Shown here piece by piece: positions 35,861-45,400 of a stretch of DNA of 64,000 nucleotides. Position 1 is the stretch's first letter. The number at the start of each line of letters is the position of its first letter. A program made the translations under genes and the position numbers. The stretch is taken from contig NZ_AZEQ01000003.1 of the NCBI RefSeq assembly GCF_001436025.1, positions 90,521 through 154,520 of the forward strand, in the 5' to 3' direction. Source of the DNA: Limosilactobacillus mucosae DSM 13345. GTDB lineage: Bacteria > Bacillota > Bacilli > Lactobacillales > Lactobacillaceae. Below the pieces are notes generated by a model, which did not search any database, was not told the origin of the DNA, and saw nothing but the letters and a program-made list of their open reading frames with translations.

Positions 35861-37550
35861 AGTTCGGCAGCTTTTTTGGCGTTACCGACAGCGTTTTTTG
35901 ACCACGGAAGGTTACAAAACCAGGCTTGGCACCGCTTGGCTTATGCAGGTTCTTTACCGGCAGATAGTCAACCGATACGTGGGCAGAGTCGCGCCCCTTA
36001 GAGAACCATGCTGCCAGCTGAGCCGCCTGCAGGATCGTTTCTTTGCTAGGGTTGGAATCGCGAATCACGACATGCGAGCCAGGCATATCCTTGACGTGCA
36101 GCCAGATTTCGTTTTTATTGGCCGTTTTAAAACTCAGCCGGTCGTTTTGCAGATTGTTTTTGCCGACCAAAATGACCGTACCATCAGCGGCATGGAAGAC
36201 TTCAGGCTTGGAAACAGGAATCTTGCGCTGCTTTTTGCCTTTTTTGTGTTTAGCCTTGATGTATTCCTGCTGCTGGAGCTCAAGTCGAATCTCTTGAACG
36301 TCACTTGGATTGGCCAGGTCGATCTGGCTGAGAATCGTTTCAAAGTAATCAATTTCTTTTTGCGTAATCGCCATTTGCTCGTTGACGTATTTAACTGAAG
36401 CCTTGAGCTTGTTATAGCGCGTGAAGTATTTTTGAGCGTTGCGAGAAGGCGACAGATCAGGCTGCAACGTGATCTTAAGCGGTCGATTCTCATCATAGAA
36501 ATTAGGCAGCTCAACTGACTGGGCGCCACGGGGAACTTGATGCAGCCAGGTAGTGAGCAGTTCGCCTCGGATTCGATAGCGGTCGGCGTCAGCAGCATCA
36601 GCCAGCTCTTTTTGAAACTTCTTCATCTTGCGCTGGTCTTTTTTGAGTTCATTATGCACCACTTTTAATACCTGACCGGCTAATTCCTTGGTGCGATCAG
36701 ACTGTGCCTTGTTGACATAGTAGGCATCGAGCAGCTCAGAAAGCGTGGCAAACGACTGCACCTTGAGATCAGCGGTATTGATAGGAGTAAAAGCCGCGAA
36801 ACTAGTTTTGTTTTTTTCGTTAGTAATCAGAACTGGTTGCGGGGCCTCGAAATGACGCAGAAAAGTTTGGTAGGCGCTTGGCAGACTGTCGCTGGCCAAA
36901 AGCTCGGCCGCCAGTTCGCTAGCAGTTTCCGGTGCCAGTCCTTGATAGCTGGCCTGCAGTTTTTTGGCAAGCTGAATCGGATCATCTTTTAACTCGCGAA
37001 CCAGGTCAGAATAAATCTGGTTGGGCAGGTAAGGATTGAACCGCGGCTGTTTAGGCGGCATGATGAAGGCTGCTCCCGGTAAAAGCAGGCGGACGCGGTT
37101 GACGTCGCTGCCGACATGTTTGATGGCATCAATGATCTTGCCGGTCTTGGCATTAACCAGTGTAACGTTGCTGTGGCGCGCCATGATTTCGACCATCATC
37201 ACCAGTTCCAATGGGTCGCCCAGCTCATCTAAAGTCGAGAAGGTCAGCTTAACGATCCGGTCGTTTTCAATCTGGGCGACTTCTTTCACCAGCGCTCCTT
37301 CCAGATATTTGCGCATGGTCATGGCGAAATTGCTGGGAACAGCGGGATTTTGATAAGGAATCTGCGTGATCTGAATGCGTGGATAGGATGGATTGGCCGA
37401 GATCAGCAGGGAGTAGTTATGGCGATTGGCGCGAATTACCATCACCATTTCGGCAGGATAGGGCTGGTTGACCTTGGAGACGCGGCCGCCCTGCAGCGTT
37501 TGATTCAGCTCGTGAACCATAGCATGAGTAAAGAAACCGTCAAATGGCAT
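35859..37550 (-). CDS. rqcH: Ribosome quality control protein RqcH (NFACT/FbpA family)
   Basis: The 563-aa protein has an N-terminal NFACT-N domain (M-P-F-D-G-F-F-T-H-A-M-V-H-E-L), a long helical coiled-coil middle (about 270-430) and the C-terminal NFACT-R domain (V-G-K-N-N-L-Q-N-D-R-L...W-L-H-V-K-D-M-P-G-S-H-V-V-I). It binds split 50S subunits and adds Ala tails to stalled peptides. It was formerly annotated as a fibronectin-binding protein. AAGGAGG lies 9 nt before the ATG. Confidence 0.96.
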   Translation of the reverse strand: MPFDGFFTHAMVHELNQTLQGGRVSKVNQPYPAEMVMVIRANRHNYSLLISANPSYPRIQITQIPYQNPAVPSNFAMTMRKYLEGALVKEVAQIENDRIVKLTFSTLDELGDPLELVMMVEIMARHSNVTLVNAKTGKIIDAIKHVGSDVNRVRLLLPGAAFIMPPKQPRFNPYLPNQIYSDLVRELKDDPIQLAKKLQASYQGLAPETASELAAELLASDSLPSAYQTFLRHFEAPQPVLITNEKNKTSFAAFTPINTADLKVQSFATLSELLDAYYVNKAQSDRTKELAGQVLKVVHNELKKDQRKMKKFQKELADAADADRYRIRGELLTTWLHQVPRGAQSVELPNFYDENRPLKITLQPDLSPSRNAQKYFTRYNKLKASVKYVNEQMAITQKEIDYFETILSQIDLANPSDVQEIRLELQQQEYIKAKHKKGKKQRKIPVSKPEVFHAADGTVILVGKNNLQNDRLSFKTANKNEIWLHVKDMPGSHVVIRDSNPSKETILQAAQLAAWFSKGRDSAHVSVDYLPVKNLHKPSGAKPGFVTFRGQKTLSVTPKKLPN

Positions 37551-37792
37551 TTTTGCGTTCCTCCTTTGTTTTGCATAACTAATCCATTATAACGTTGATT
37601 GCCATCTAAAACCAAATCAGACCAACGATTTATGAAATTAAGGCAACTGGAATTACTGGATAATTGGTTTTGTGAGTTGAATGTGCTATCCTATTAAAAT
37701 GCAGACCTTGTTTTGAGGCCGGCAGTTTTTAACATGCTATTATTTTTCTAAAATATTATTTTAAATCTGCAATCATACTGGAGGAAAACTAA

Positions 37793-38671
37793 ATGAAAAT
37801 CGCGGTTGTAACCGACAGTACCGCTTATTTAACCCCACAAGAAGCTGCGGAGAATCAGATTACGGTAGTGCCGATTCCACTGGTGATCGACGGCCAGAGC
37901 TATCAAGAAGGCGTCGACATTACGACTGAAGAATTTTACGACAAACTGGCTCATTCAAAGTCATTTCCAAGCACCTCGCAGCCATCGATCGGTCTTTTGA
38001 TGGAAACCTATCAAAAGCTGGCTGATGAAGGCTACGATGCCGTCATCAGCATTCACCTGACCAAGGCAATCTCAGGCCTGCTCAACACGATTACGCAGAT
38101 TGCCCAAGACATGCAGGATACGATCAAGATCATCCCGTTTGACTCGCACTTGACGGTCAAGATGATGGGCTATCTGGCCTTGGAAGCCGCTCAATTAGCT
38201 CAGGCAGGCGATGATCTGGATGATATCTTAAAAAAGCTGCGCGAATATCAGGATACGTTCAATAATGTCTTTGTCGTTGACGATCTGCAGAACTTGGTGC
38301 GGGGCGGCCGGCTTTCCAATGCGTCGGCTTTTATCGGCTCAATTCTAAAGATCAAGCCGCTTTTGACAATGCACACGCAAAACTATGCCATTGAAGCATT
38401 TGAAAAGGTACGCTCAATGAAAAAGGCCAAGGCGCGCTGTGAACAGATCTTTGACGAGGACGTGGCCAAGCTCGACTATCCGGTACGGGCAATGGTGCTG
38501 CATGCCAACTGTCCTGAAGAAGGGCAAAAATGGCTGGACAAGCTGCAGGCTGATCACCCCGACATTCGCTTTGAATTGAGCTACTTTGGCCCAGTAATCG
38601 GCGTTCACCTGGGGCAAGGCGCGCTGGCACTGGCTTGGATGCAGGATACGGCTAAAAAGCCACTGGACTAA
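37793..38671 (+). CDS. DegV-family fatty-acid-binding protein (second copy)
   Basis: The 292-aa paralogue of the gene at 21046 shows V-T-D-S-T-A-Y-L, S-T-S-Q-P-S-I-G and a C-terminal H-L-G-Q-G-A-L-A. It probably binds a fatty acid for the FakA kinase; the ligand may differ from the first copy. CTGGAGG precedes the ATG. It lies 4 nt before a membrane-protein gene. Confidence 0.93.
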   Translation: MKIAVVTDSTAYLTPQEAAENQITVVPIPLVIDGQSYQEGVDITTEEFYDKLAHSKSFPSTSQPSIGLLMETYQKLADEGYDAVISIHLTKAISGLLNTITQIAQDMQDTIKIIPFDSHLTVKMMGYLALEAAQLAQAGDDLDDILKKLREYQDTFNNVFVVDDLQNLVRGGRLSNASAFIGSILKIKPLLTMHTQNYAIEAFEKVRSMKKAKARCEQIFDEDVAKLDYPVRAMVLHANCPEEGQKWLDKLQADHPDIRFELSYFGPVIGVHLGQGALALAWMQDTAKKPLD

Positions 38672-38675
38672 GCCT

Positions 38676-39305
38676 ATGCAGCAGCGAACAAAAGACTGTC
38701 TCTGGGCACTGGGACTAACGGCTTTAATGGTGATCGTTGGTCTGCTGCGTCTGTCAACGCCACTGCCGAGCGGACAGGTTGCCATTGAGCTGGCCGGAGT
38801 CATTGGCCTGAGTGCAATGGTTGGCTTGAATCTGCGCTGGGGTGCCGGCATTACGACGATGGGAACGGTGATTCTGCTCTTGCTTGGCAAGGCCGATTGG
38901 ATGACGGTTCTGGATATGGCCGTTGACATGGTGATGGTCAGTGCCTTGATTGGCTGGCAGCTGCCACGCGACGTTAAGGTAACGCATCGGCAGGCGATTG
39001 GAGTCGGCGTGGCAGCCGGCATCTCACAATGGATTACGGCCGAGGTGCTTTGCGGCATTGCGGGGGATGCATTTGCTCATGGAACGGGCATCATGCCTTT
39101 TATGCGGCTGGCCCTGCCTGCGACGCTGCTGACGGCCCTGTTGTACATGCTGCTGATTCCGCCGCTTTCACTGGTGATTCGGCATTTCAACTGGCAGCCG
39201 CCGCAAGATAGCAATCAGTCGAAAAAAACGCGTTCCATGGTAATTGACTTGAGCGATCATCAGGGAATGCCGAAAGAACAAGATGATCATCATGATAAGG
39301 ACTAA
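38676..39305 (+). CDS. Unrecognised multi-span membrane protein
   Basis: This 209-aa protein has about five to six hydrophobic spans (about 9-27, 36-52, 56-72, 80-95, 112-132, 150-172) and a charged tail rich in His, Asp and Lys (180-209). I do not recognise a family. The size and layout would fit an ECF transporter S subunit, but no diagnostic motif is visible. The ATG at 38676 lacks a clear ribosome site and probably relies on coupling to degV 4 nt upstream. Confidence 0.7.
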   Translation: MQQRTKDCLWALGLTALMVIVGLLRLSTPLPSGQVAIELAGVIGLSAMVGLNLRWGAGITTMGTVILLLLGKADWMTVLDMAVDMVMVSALIGWQLPRDVKVTHRQAIGVGVAAGISQWITAEVLCGIAGDAFAHGTGIMPFMRLALPATLLTALLYMLLIPPLSLVIRHFNWQPPQDSNQSKKTRSMVIDLSDHQGMPKEQDDHHDKD

Positions 39306-39316
39306 CCTGGTTTGAA

Positions 39317-39345
39317 TTGACAAACGCTGCTGGTTAGGATATTCT
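39317..39345 (+). promoter_or_regulatory. Strong promoter of the leader-peptide/hydrolase/permease unit
   Basis: A perfect TTGACA (39317-39322), a 17-nt spacer and TATTCT (39340-39345). Transcription should begin near 39352. Confidence 0.8.
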
Positions 39346-39375
39346 TAAATTATTAAAAAACAATGAGGTAAACTG

Positions 39376-39471
39376 ATGGCTATTCAAATGATGATGCAAA
39401 AAATGTGCTGTCCATGCTGCATGCATTGCCGCGTGTTTTTTGCTCTGCCATCAGATTACATGACCAAATGA
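39376..39471 (+). CDS. Met/Cys-rich 31-residue leader peptide
   Basis: A short frame starts at ATG 39376, 6 nt after GAGGT, and ends with TGA at 39469-39471. Of its first 18 residues, 11 are Met or Cys: Met at 1, 5, 6, 7, 10 and 16, Cys at 11, 12, 14, 15 and 18. It begins about 24 nt after the predicted transcription start and a terminator follows 29 nt after its stop. That is the layout of an amino-acid attenuator, with sulfur amino acids as the sensed supply. A small metal-binding peptide is the alternative. Confidence 0.65.
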   Translation: MAIQMMMQKMCCPCCMHCRVFFALPSDYMTK

Positions 39472-39500
39472 TGCAGCCGTGACAGGTTGCTGATCGAGTC

Positions 39501-39538
39501 AAGGGATTACTGGCGGTGAGCTGGTAGTCCCTTTTTTA
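39501..39538 (+). terminator. Terminator between the leader peptide and the hydrolase gene
   Basis: AAGGGATTAC pairs with GTAGTCCCTT (one GU), extended by weaker pairs, then six T residues. It lies before the ribosome site AAAGGAG of the next gene, so it can act as an attenuator. A small hairpin precedes it (GCAGCC / GGTTGC, 39473-39490). I could not identify a convincing antiterminator by eye. Confidence 0.85.
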
Positions 39539-39559
39539 TTTTGTAAAGGAGATAAGTTT

Positions 39560-40315
39560 ATGAAAAAGCCGATCGTTGGCATTTCAGGCAGCGAACTGAC
39601 CAAAAATGTCGGTCCTTTCGTTGGCTATCGCCGCAGCTACGTCAACAAGGACTATAGCGAGGCGGTCATCAAAAATGGCGGTGTTCCGATGATTATTCCG
39701 TTCAATGAGGATGCCGACGTAACCGAGTCTCAGCTAGAACTGGTTGATGCCTTGATTCTTTCGGGCGGTCAAGATATTGATTCGGAAAGTTATGGCGAAG
39801 AGCCGCAGCCCGAACAAGGCACGGTCTGGCAGGCGCGCGATCAGTTTGACATGCAGCTGTTAAAGCTGGCCGAAAAGCGTGGCATCCCGGTGCTGGGCAT
39901 CTGCCGGGGCGCTCAGCTGATCAACGTCTTTCACGGCGGCTCGCTCTATCAGGATCTTAAGTACTATCCGGTGCCGACGCTCAAGCATTGGCAGGGCGAT
40001 ACGCCATGGTGGCAGGCGACGCATCAAGTCAAGCTGGTTAAGGATACGCATTTGGCGGCGATTTTTGACCAAGTGCCTCGCCTGCGGGTTAATTCCTACC
40101 ATCATCAGCTGATTAAAAAAGTTGGTAAGGGACTAAAGGTTAATGCATTAGCGCAGGATGGCGTCTATGAGGGAATTGAAAACGAAACGGGAACGGTGCT
40201 TGGTGTCCAGTGGCATCCTGAAATGCTGCGCAATCACCAAGCAGAAATGAACCGGCTGTTTGACTATCTGATCAAATGCGCCAACGGGAAAGGCAGGGAT
40301 GAACATGCAGAATAA
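39560..40315 (+). CDS. Peptidase C26 / gamma-glutamyl hydrolase-like amidotransferase
   Basis: The 251-aa class I glutamine-amidotransferase-fold hydrolase has Cys115 (G-I-C-R-G-A-Q), His219 and Glu221 (Q-W-H-P-E) as the triad and L-I-L-S-G-G-Q-D-I as the oxyanion strand. Relatives (PuuD, YvdE) cleave gamma-glutamyl bonds, for example in gamma-glutamyl-GABA. Its pairing with an amino acid permease and a Met/Cys leader suggests a gamma-glutamyl sulfur compound as substrate, which is inference only. It overlaps the permease gene. Confidence 0.9.
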   Translation: MKKPIVGISGSELTKNVGPFVGYRRSYVNKDYSEAVIKNGGVPMIIPFNEDADVTESQLELVDALILSGGQDIDSESYGEEPQPEQGTVWQARDQFDMQLLKLAEKRGIPVLGICRGAQLINVFHGGSLYQDLKYYPVPTLKHWQGDTPWWQATHQVKLVKDTHLAAIFDQVPRLRVNSYHHQLIKKVGKGLKVNALAQDGVYEGIENETGTVLGVQWHPEMLRNHQAEMNRLFDYLIKCANGKGRDEHAE

Positions 40316-41687
40316 GACTGACAAACTGGGCTTTTGGTCAATCGTCTTATTGGCAATCAATTCAATTATCGGTTCCGGAATCTTTTTGACGCCAGGTTCG
40401 GTCGTGACCATGGTGGGAACTAAGGCGCCGCTGGTTTATCTGATCGCGGCGGTTTTTGCGGCAATGCTGGCCTTGACGTTTGCCGCGGCAGCCAAGTACG
40501 TTACCAAAAGCGGTGCGGCCTATTCCTATGCTAAGGCAGCCTATGGCGAGAACATGGGCTTTTACATGGGCGTCGTGCGGTTCTTTTCGGCTAGCGTTGC
40601 CTGGGGCGTGATGGGAGTTGGCGTAATCAAGAGTACGCTTTCCATTTTTGGTGCTGACTCAACCAGCTTTAAAAACATTACCTGGGGGTTTGTTGTCTTA
40701 ATGGCGATTATTTTACTGATCAATTTCTTTGGGCAGCGCTTCTTAACCTGGGTCAGCAACCTGGCAACCATCGGCAAGCTGTTGGCGCTGGGCTTGATTA
40801 TCATTGCGGGAATCATTGTCTTTTTAAAAACCGGCGTCAGTCATTTTCACGATCTGGACACGCTTAAAGCCGCCAATGGACAGCCTTTGATTCCCAAGCT
40901 CACGACTTCTGGCTTGGTGATGGCAGTTATCGCAGCCTTTTATGCCTTTACCGGTTTTGAGAGCGTGGCGAGCGGTTCTGAAGACATGAAGGATCCGCAA
41001 AAGAATCTGCCCCGGGCTATTCCATTAGCAATTATGGTCATCGCACTGGTTTATATCGGTACAATTTTGGTGGCGATGGCAATCAATCCGGCTGCAATTG
41101 TCAAAACTAAACAGGTCGTAGCCATTACCGCGATTTTTCAGGCTCGATGGCTGCGCGTCTTGATTGAGCTGGGCGCGCTGATTTCAATGTTCGGGATCAA
41201 TGTCGCCGCTTCGTTTCACACGCCGCGGGTTTTAGAGGCCATGGCCAAAGAGCATCAGGCACCGCAATGGCTGGCCAAGCGAACCAGGCATGACTTTCCG
41301 GTTTATCCGTTTATAATTACGCTGGCTTTGGCAATCTTTATCCCAATGGCTTTTCAGTACAACATGACGGCAATTATCGTACTGAGTGCCATGGTGCGGT
41401 TCTTTGAGTTTATCGTGATTCCATTGGGCGTGATTCGTTTTTATCGGGGAGCCAATGTTGAACCGGTGCTTACGGCAGAGCGGAACAGGCTGACGGATGT
41501 ATTGCTGCCGGTACTGTCGGTTGCCTTTACGATCTTTTTGCTGTTCAAGTTTGACTGGGTCGGTGAGTTTGGTATCAGTACTGCTCAAGGCATCGTGCCC
41601 AATTGGTTTGCAATCATCGGTATGGCAGTTGGGTTCGTAATTTTGCCAGCAGGACTCTTTATGATGCTTCGCCATGAAAAAAGTTAA
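40305..41687 (+). CDS. APC-superfamily amino acid permease
   Basis: The permease of about 460 aa has 12 hydrophobic spans and the APC first-helix motif S-I-I-G-S-G-I-F-L-T-P-G, followed by F-Y-A-F-T-G-F-E in span 6. ATG 40305 is better spaced from AAGGCAGGG than ATG 40299. It is translationally coupled to the hydrolase (11-17 nt overlap). The substrate is unknown; the leader peptide upstream points to Met, Cys or a derivative. Confidence 0.9.
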   Translation: MQNKTDKLGFWSIVLLAINSIIGSGIFLTPGSVVTMVGTKAPLVYLIAAVFAAMLALTFAAAAKYVTKSGAAYSYAKAAYGENMGFYMGVVRFFSASVAWGVMGVGVIKSTLSIFGADSTSFKNITWGFVVLMAIILLINFFGQRFLTWVSNLATIGKLLALGLIIIAGIIVFLKTGVSHFHDLDTLKAANGQPLIPKLTTSGLVMAVIAAFYAFTGFESVASGSEDMKDPQKNLPRAIPLAIMVIALVYIGTILVAMAINPAAIVKTKQVVAITAIFQARWLRVLIELGALISMFGINVAASFHTPRVLEAMAKEHQAPQWLAKRTRHDFPVYPFIITLALAIFIPMAFQYNMTAIIVLSAMVRFFEFIVIPLGVIRFYRGANVEPVLTAERNRLTDVLLPVLSVAFTIFLLFKFDWVGEFGISTAQGIVPNWFAIIGMAVGFVILPAGLFMMLRHEKS

Positions 41688-41698
41688 TTATCTGATGC

Positions 41699-41725
41699 GA
41701 CCCAGCGGACTGGCTGGGTCTTTTT
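41699..41725 (+). terminator. Terminator of the hydrolase-permease unit
   Basis: A perfect 8-bp stem GACCCAGC / GCTGGGTC with a 6-nt loop and five T residues. Confidence 0.93.
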
Positions 41726-41783
41726 AATGTTTTGGTTGGCAGACGCAGATGCTCAGTAGCAGCCAGATGGCAAAAATCGCTAA

Positions 41784-41913
41784 AAAACTGCCTCAAGTAG
41801 GTAAATTTTTAAAAATCCAGTATGCACTTACCTACTATTGAGAAAAAAGCGACGCATAGTAGGTAATTTTAGTTTCCGCTACCATTGAATTTTAATTTTC
41901 TGCCCAAAGTCAG
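41784..41913 (+). repeat. Direct repeat copy 1 flanking the adhesin gene
   Basis: The block contains AAGTAGGTAAA (41795), TTACCTACTATTG (41828) and ATAGTAGGTAA (41856). The middle element can pair with either outer one (perfect 11-bp stem with the last). It matches 51700-51827, including the shared AAAGTCAG end (41906) at the same spacing. Confidence 0.75.
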
Positions 41914-42166
41914 TTTTGCGACCGCTCCACAGCGCTGATAATTAGCTTTCTGTAGGGATGGTGCAATGGTGATCTAGTTAATTAGCTTAGAACATCAGCA
42001 TCTTTATAACAAGTCACTTAACAGTTTTAAAAATTAGACGGTAATATTAAAAACGTCCATTATATCCTCGATGATGCAATTCTGCTATTTAACTGTATTG
42101 AAGCAATTACGGTTAATAAGACTTTTCAAAAAGGGCTGGCATTATGAATAATGAAAAAAAAATCAT

Positions 42167-42202
42167 CTGTTTATAAAATGATATTTATTTTTTTATAAAC
42201 AG
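42167..42202 (+). promoter_or_regulatory. Perfect 12-bp inverted repeat upstream of the adhesin gene
   Basis: CTGTTTATAAAA and TTTTATAAACAG are separated by 12 nt. There is no T tract beyond the arm, so it reads as an operator-like palindrome. Confidence 0.5.
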
Positions 42203-42207
42203 TTATT

Positions 42208-42221
42208 TGTAAGCGCTTAAT
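42208..42221 (+). promoter_or_regulatory. cre-like site upstream of the adhesin gene
   Basis: TGTAAGCGCTTAAT matches the cre consensus at 12 of 14 positions, about 190 nt before the start codon. Confidence 0.4.
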
Positions 42222-42407
42222 AAAAGACGTAATGGCTGAGAAAAAGCAAAAATTTAAAGTTTAATCCTCTGTTTATCTGCGCTATTTTTAGAGTAAGAAG
42301 GAGATTGTTTATATACTTTTTCTTAAAAATAGTCGAATTGCAATTGAATAGGCTTAAGGATAGCAGAGAGTGTTTTTGCAATCCAAAAGTGAATGGGGGA
42401 AGTCAAT

Positions 42408-45400
42408 ATGCATGATGAAAAAATACATTACAAAATGTACAAAGATGGCAAACAGTGGGCCTTTGCCGCGATCGTGACGTTTACTTTTACGATTGTGCCC
42501 ATGACGATGATGACGAATCGTGCGGCCGCGGCCAGTACTGCTGAGCCGGCTGTTAATCTGCAAAATAGCGCGGCCACGTCAAGCAGCAGTGCCGTTACTT
42601 TGTCAGCCGGCGCAACACAGGACACGGCAACTGGCAGTTCTGCTGCTGCAACCGTAGATTCACTGACGAATTCGACGGCTGCCCAGGCACAATCGGTATC
42701 GACATCCAGTATGGCGGCAACCGTTGCTAGCCAGTCAGCCGCGATATCAGCAGAACGTGCTGCTGCAGCGACGGCAAGTCAGACGGCGGCTTCAGCGACT
42801 GCGGCAAAGTCCGGCCAAACGTCATCGACAGCTAGTCAGACCGTGACATCTAGTCAAGCAGCTTCATCCAGTACCAAATCGGCAAGTCAGGTGTCGGTGG
42901 CCCGTCAATCAGCAGCCAACAGTCAAGCGGGCACTGGCAAAACGATTACGCTTGATCTAAAACAGGTCGCGTCAACGGCAGCCGTCAGCACGGATGCAAT
43001 TGCCAATCGTCTGGTCGCTAATGGTCTTAACGATACGGCAGCAACTTTTTCGGTTAAGGATCCTGAATATCCAAGCTCAATGTACGTTGATCCTGATACA
43101 AACCGCTACACCTTCTTTTGGGCCACCAGCCGCAATAATCGGACTGGCAAGACCGGGGAATACAACATTGTCTTGTCAACGGATCGTTCCGGCAGCGGGA
43201 TCTTGTACGTAACGATTCTTGATTCTACCAATAAAAAAGTTCTTAATGAATATACGATTAATGAAGATGACTATGAATATTACGTTGAAACAAGTAAGGA
43301 TTCATGGTCAGGAGTATATCTGGGTCGCATCTATAATGACCATTATTCAGGCGTCATTCGTAATCCCTATGATTCTAGTACATACTACAACTGGAGCCCG
43401 CGTTTTAACGTCAACCAAGGGGGCGCAGTTTCTGACAGTACCTACTACACGATTCTTAGTTTTATGATTCCTAAGCTGGTTACGCAGACCACGTCCTATG
43501 TTGACGACAGCGGCAATCAGATCGCTCAAAGCCACGTTCAGCAAGGATTAAGCGGTCAAGTCTACACCACGACTGGCGGCAAGGTCGTCAATGGCTACTA
43601 TGAAACCGTACCAAGCAACAGCAGCGGCTACATGTCTGAATTTGGCAAGATTGGCGATACATATACCAAAGACTGGCACAGTGGCGATAAGGTCGACTTC
43701 ACTCAGACTGGCGCTGATGGAACGATGCGCGCAGACTACTACTATAACAATCGTCTGCGTGGTTCCTACACGTTGACGCCAAGCGGAGCAGGATCGTCAG
43801 TTACCGTCGAATCTGGCAGTGGCGGTAATATAACGATCTACAACATCTATATCCCGCAGACGCGCAACGTGCAGTATGTCTACAAAAAACTGGGTAATCT
43901 GGTGATTGATTCAACTGACGCGGCGTTTGATGCTGCCAAAAAGACCAAGACGCAGTATGCCAACGATCCTGATGACGCAACCAGCGCGGCTGATGTCACG
44001 TTACCGACAATTGCCGGCTTCGTACCGTTCATCAATGGCGTCGCGGTTACGGATTATACCTTTAACCCAACCAAATACATAACTTCTTTGGATCAAGACA
44101 TTACGGTTGTCTATCGGGCCAAGCAGAATGCGCGGGTTGACTTCATTGATCAAGACAGCGGCAATCAGGTGATCTCCAGCAGCGGCACGCTGACTGATTT
44201 TGATGGTCAGCCGATCAACTTCTCAACGGCTGATCAGCTTAAGCAGCTGGTCTATGATGCCAAGACGAATCCAAATGGCAAGTACGATCTGGTCAACGAC
44301 GGCTTTCCAGCTGGCGCCACTTATGACAGCAATGCCAATATCGATCAGGTCTATCAGGTCGTCTTAAAGCATCATCATGAAACCGTTGATGGCAAGACGG
44401 ATCCAGCCAACGGTCAAAAAACGGTCAAGCGCACGATCGAATACTACTACCAAGGTGATGGCCAAGCCGCGCCATCGGTTGAGCAAAAGGTTACGTTTAC
44501 GCGGACCGGTGATCGTGACCGTGTAACTGGTGCTACGACTTGGGAAGATTGGAGCAAGGTCGCTGCCCAAAACGTTGAGCAAAAAGACTCGCCAAAGATC
44601 AATGGCTATACAGCTGATAAACTGACGGTGGCTGGCGCGACGATCAAGGCAACGGACAAAGACTCGACCGTGACGGTAACCTACGTGCCAAATAAACAGG
44701 CGGTCAAGGTTATCTATCATGACGATACGACCAATCAAGATCTGGCCGTTAAGGAATTCTCCGGTAATTCCGGGGCTGACAGTGGCCGAAACACGAAGGC
44801 CGCGATTGCTGAATACGTCAAGCAGCACCTCAAATTGGTCAGTGACAGCACGAATGGTCAAAACATCATCTTTGACAAGGACGATAAAAATGATCAGACC
44901 TATGTCGTTCATTTCGTTCATGAAACCGAAGCCGTCAAGCGAACCAAGACCGTTACTGAAACGATCGAACACCACAAGGCCATCAAGCAGCTGGATGGCA
45001 CGACTAAATATGTCGACGTCAAAGACCAGCTGCCAGTCTACTATGATACGCTGACCTTCAATGAATCTGGGGTGCATGACCTGTACACCGATCAGACGAC
45101 CTGGAACGGTGACTGGACCCCAACGCAGACTTTTAAGACCGTTGTTTCGCCAACGCTTGCCGGCTACACGCCTGACGTGGCTCAAGTCGATGCCGTTGCA
45201 ATTACGGTTACTGATGCCAACTATGGCCAGTCGCTAAACGTTCACCATGACATTATCTATGTCGGCAAGAGTCAGATCCTGGTTGTCAACTATATTGACG
45301 ACACAACGCATCAAGTCCTTGAACACTGGACGGGAACCGGTCAATCAGGTCAGACGCTGGACTACACGACCGCAGCGACGATCAATAAGTATCTAGGGCA

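Larger units (their letters stand above)
41726..42407. other. Long non-coding region before the adhesin gene
   Basis: No gene is seen in about 680 bases. The region contains direct repeat copy 1 (41784-41913), an AT-rich palindrome (42167-42202), a cre-like site (42208-42221) and a possible promoter (TTTAAT-17-TATTTT near 42262-42290). Confidence 0.7.

Noticed and set aside
44364..45185. Reverse-strand frames of 273, 243 and 166 codons inside the adhesin gene (also 47574-48305 and 50307-50807)
   Set aside because: They recur opposite the Mub repeats because of biased codons in the repeats; no start signals and no known product.
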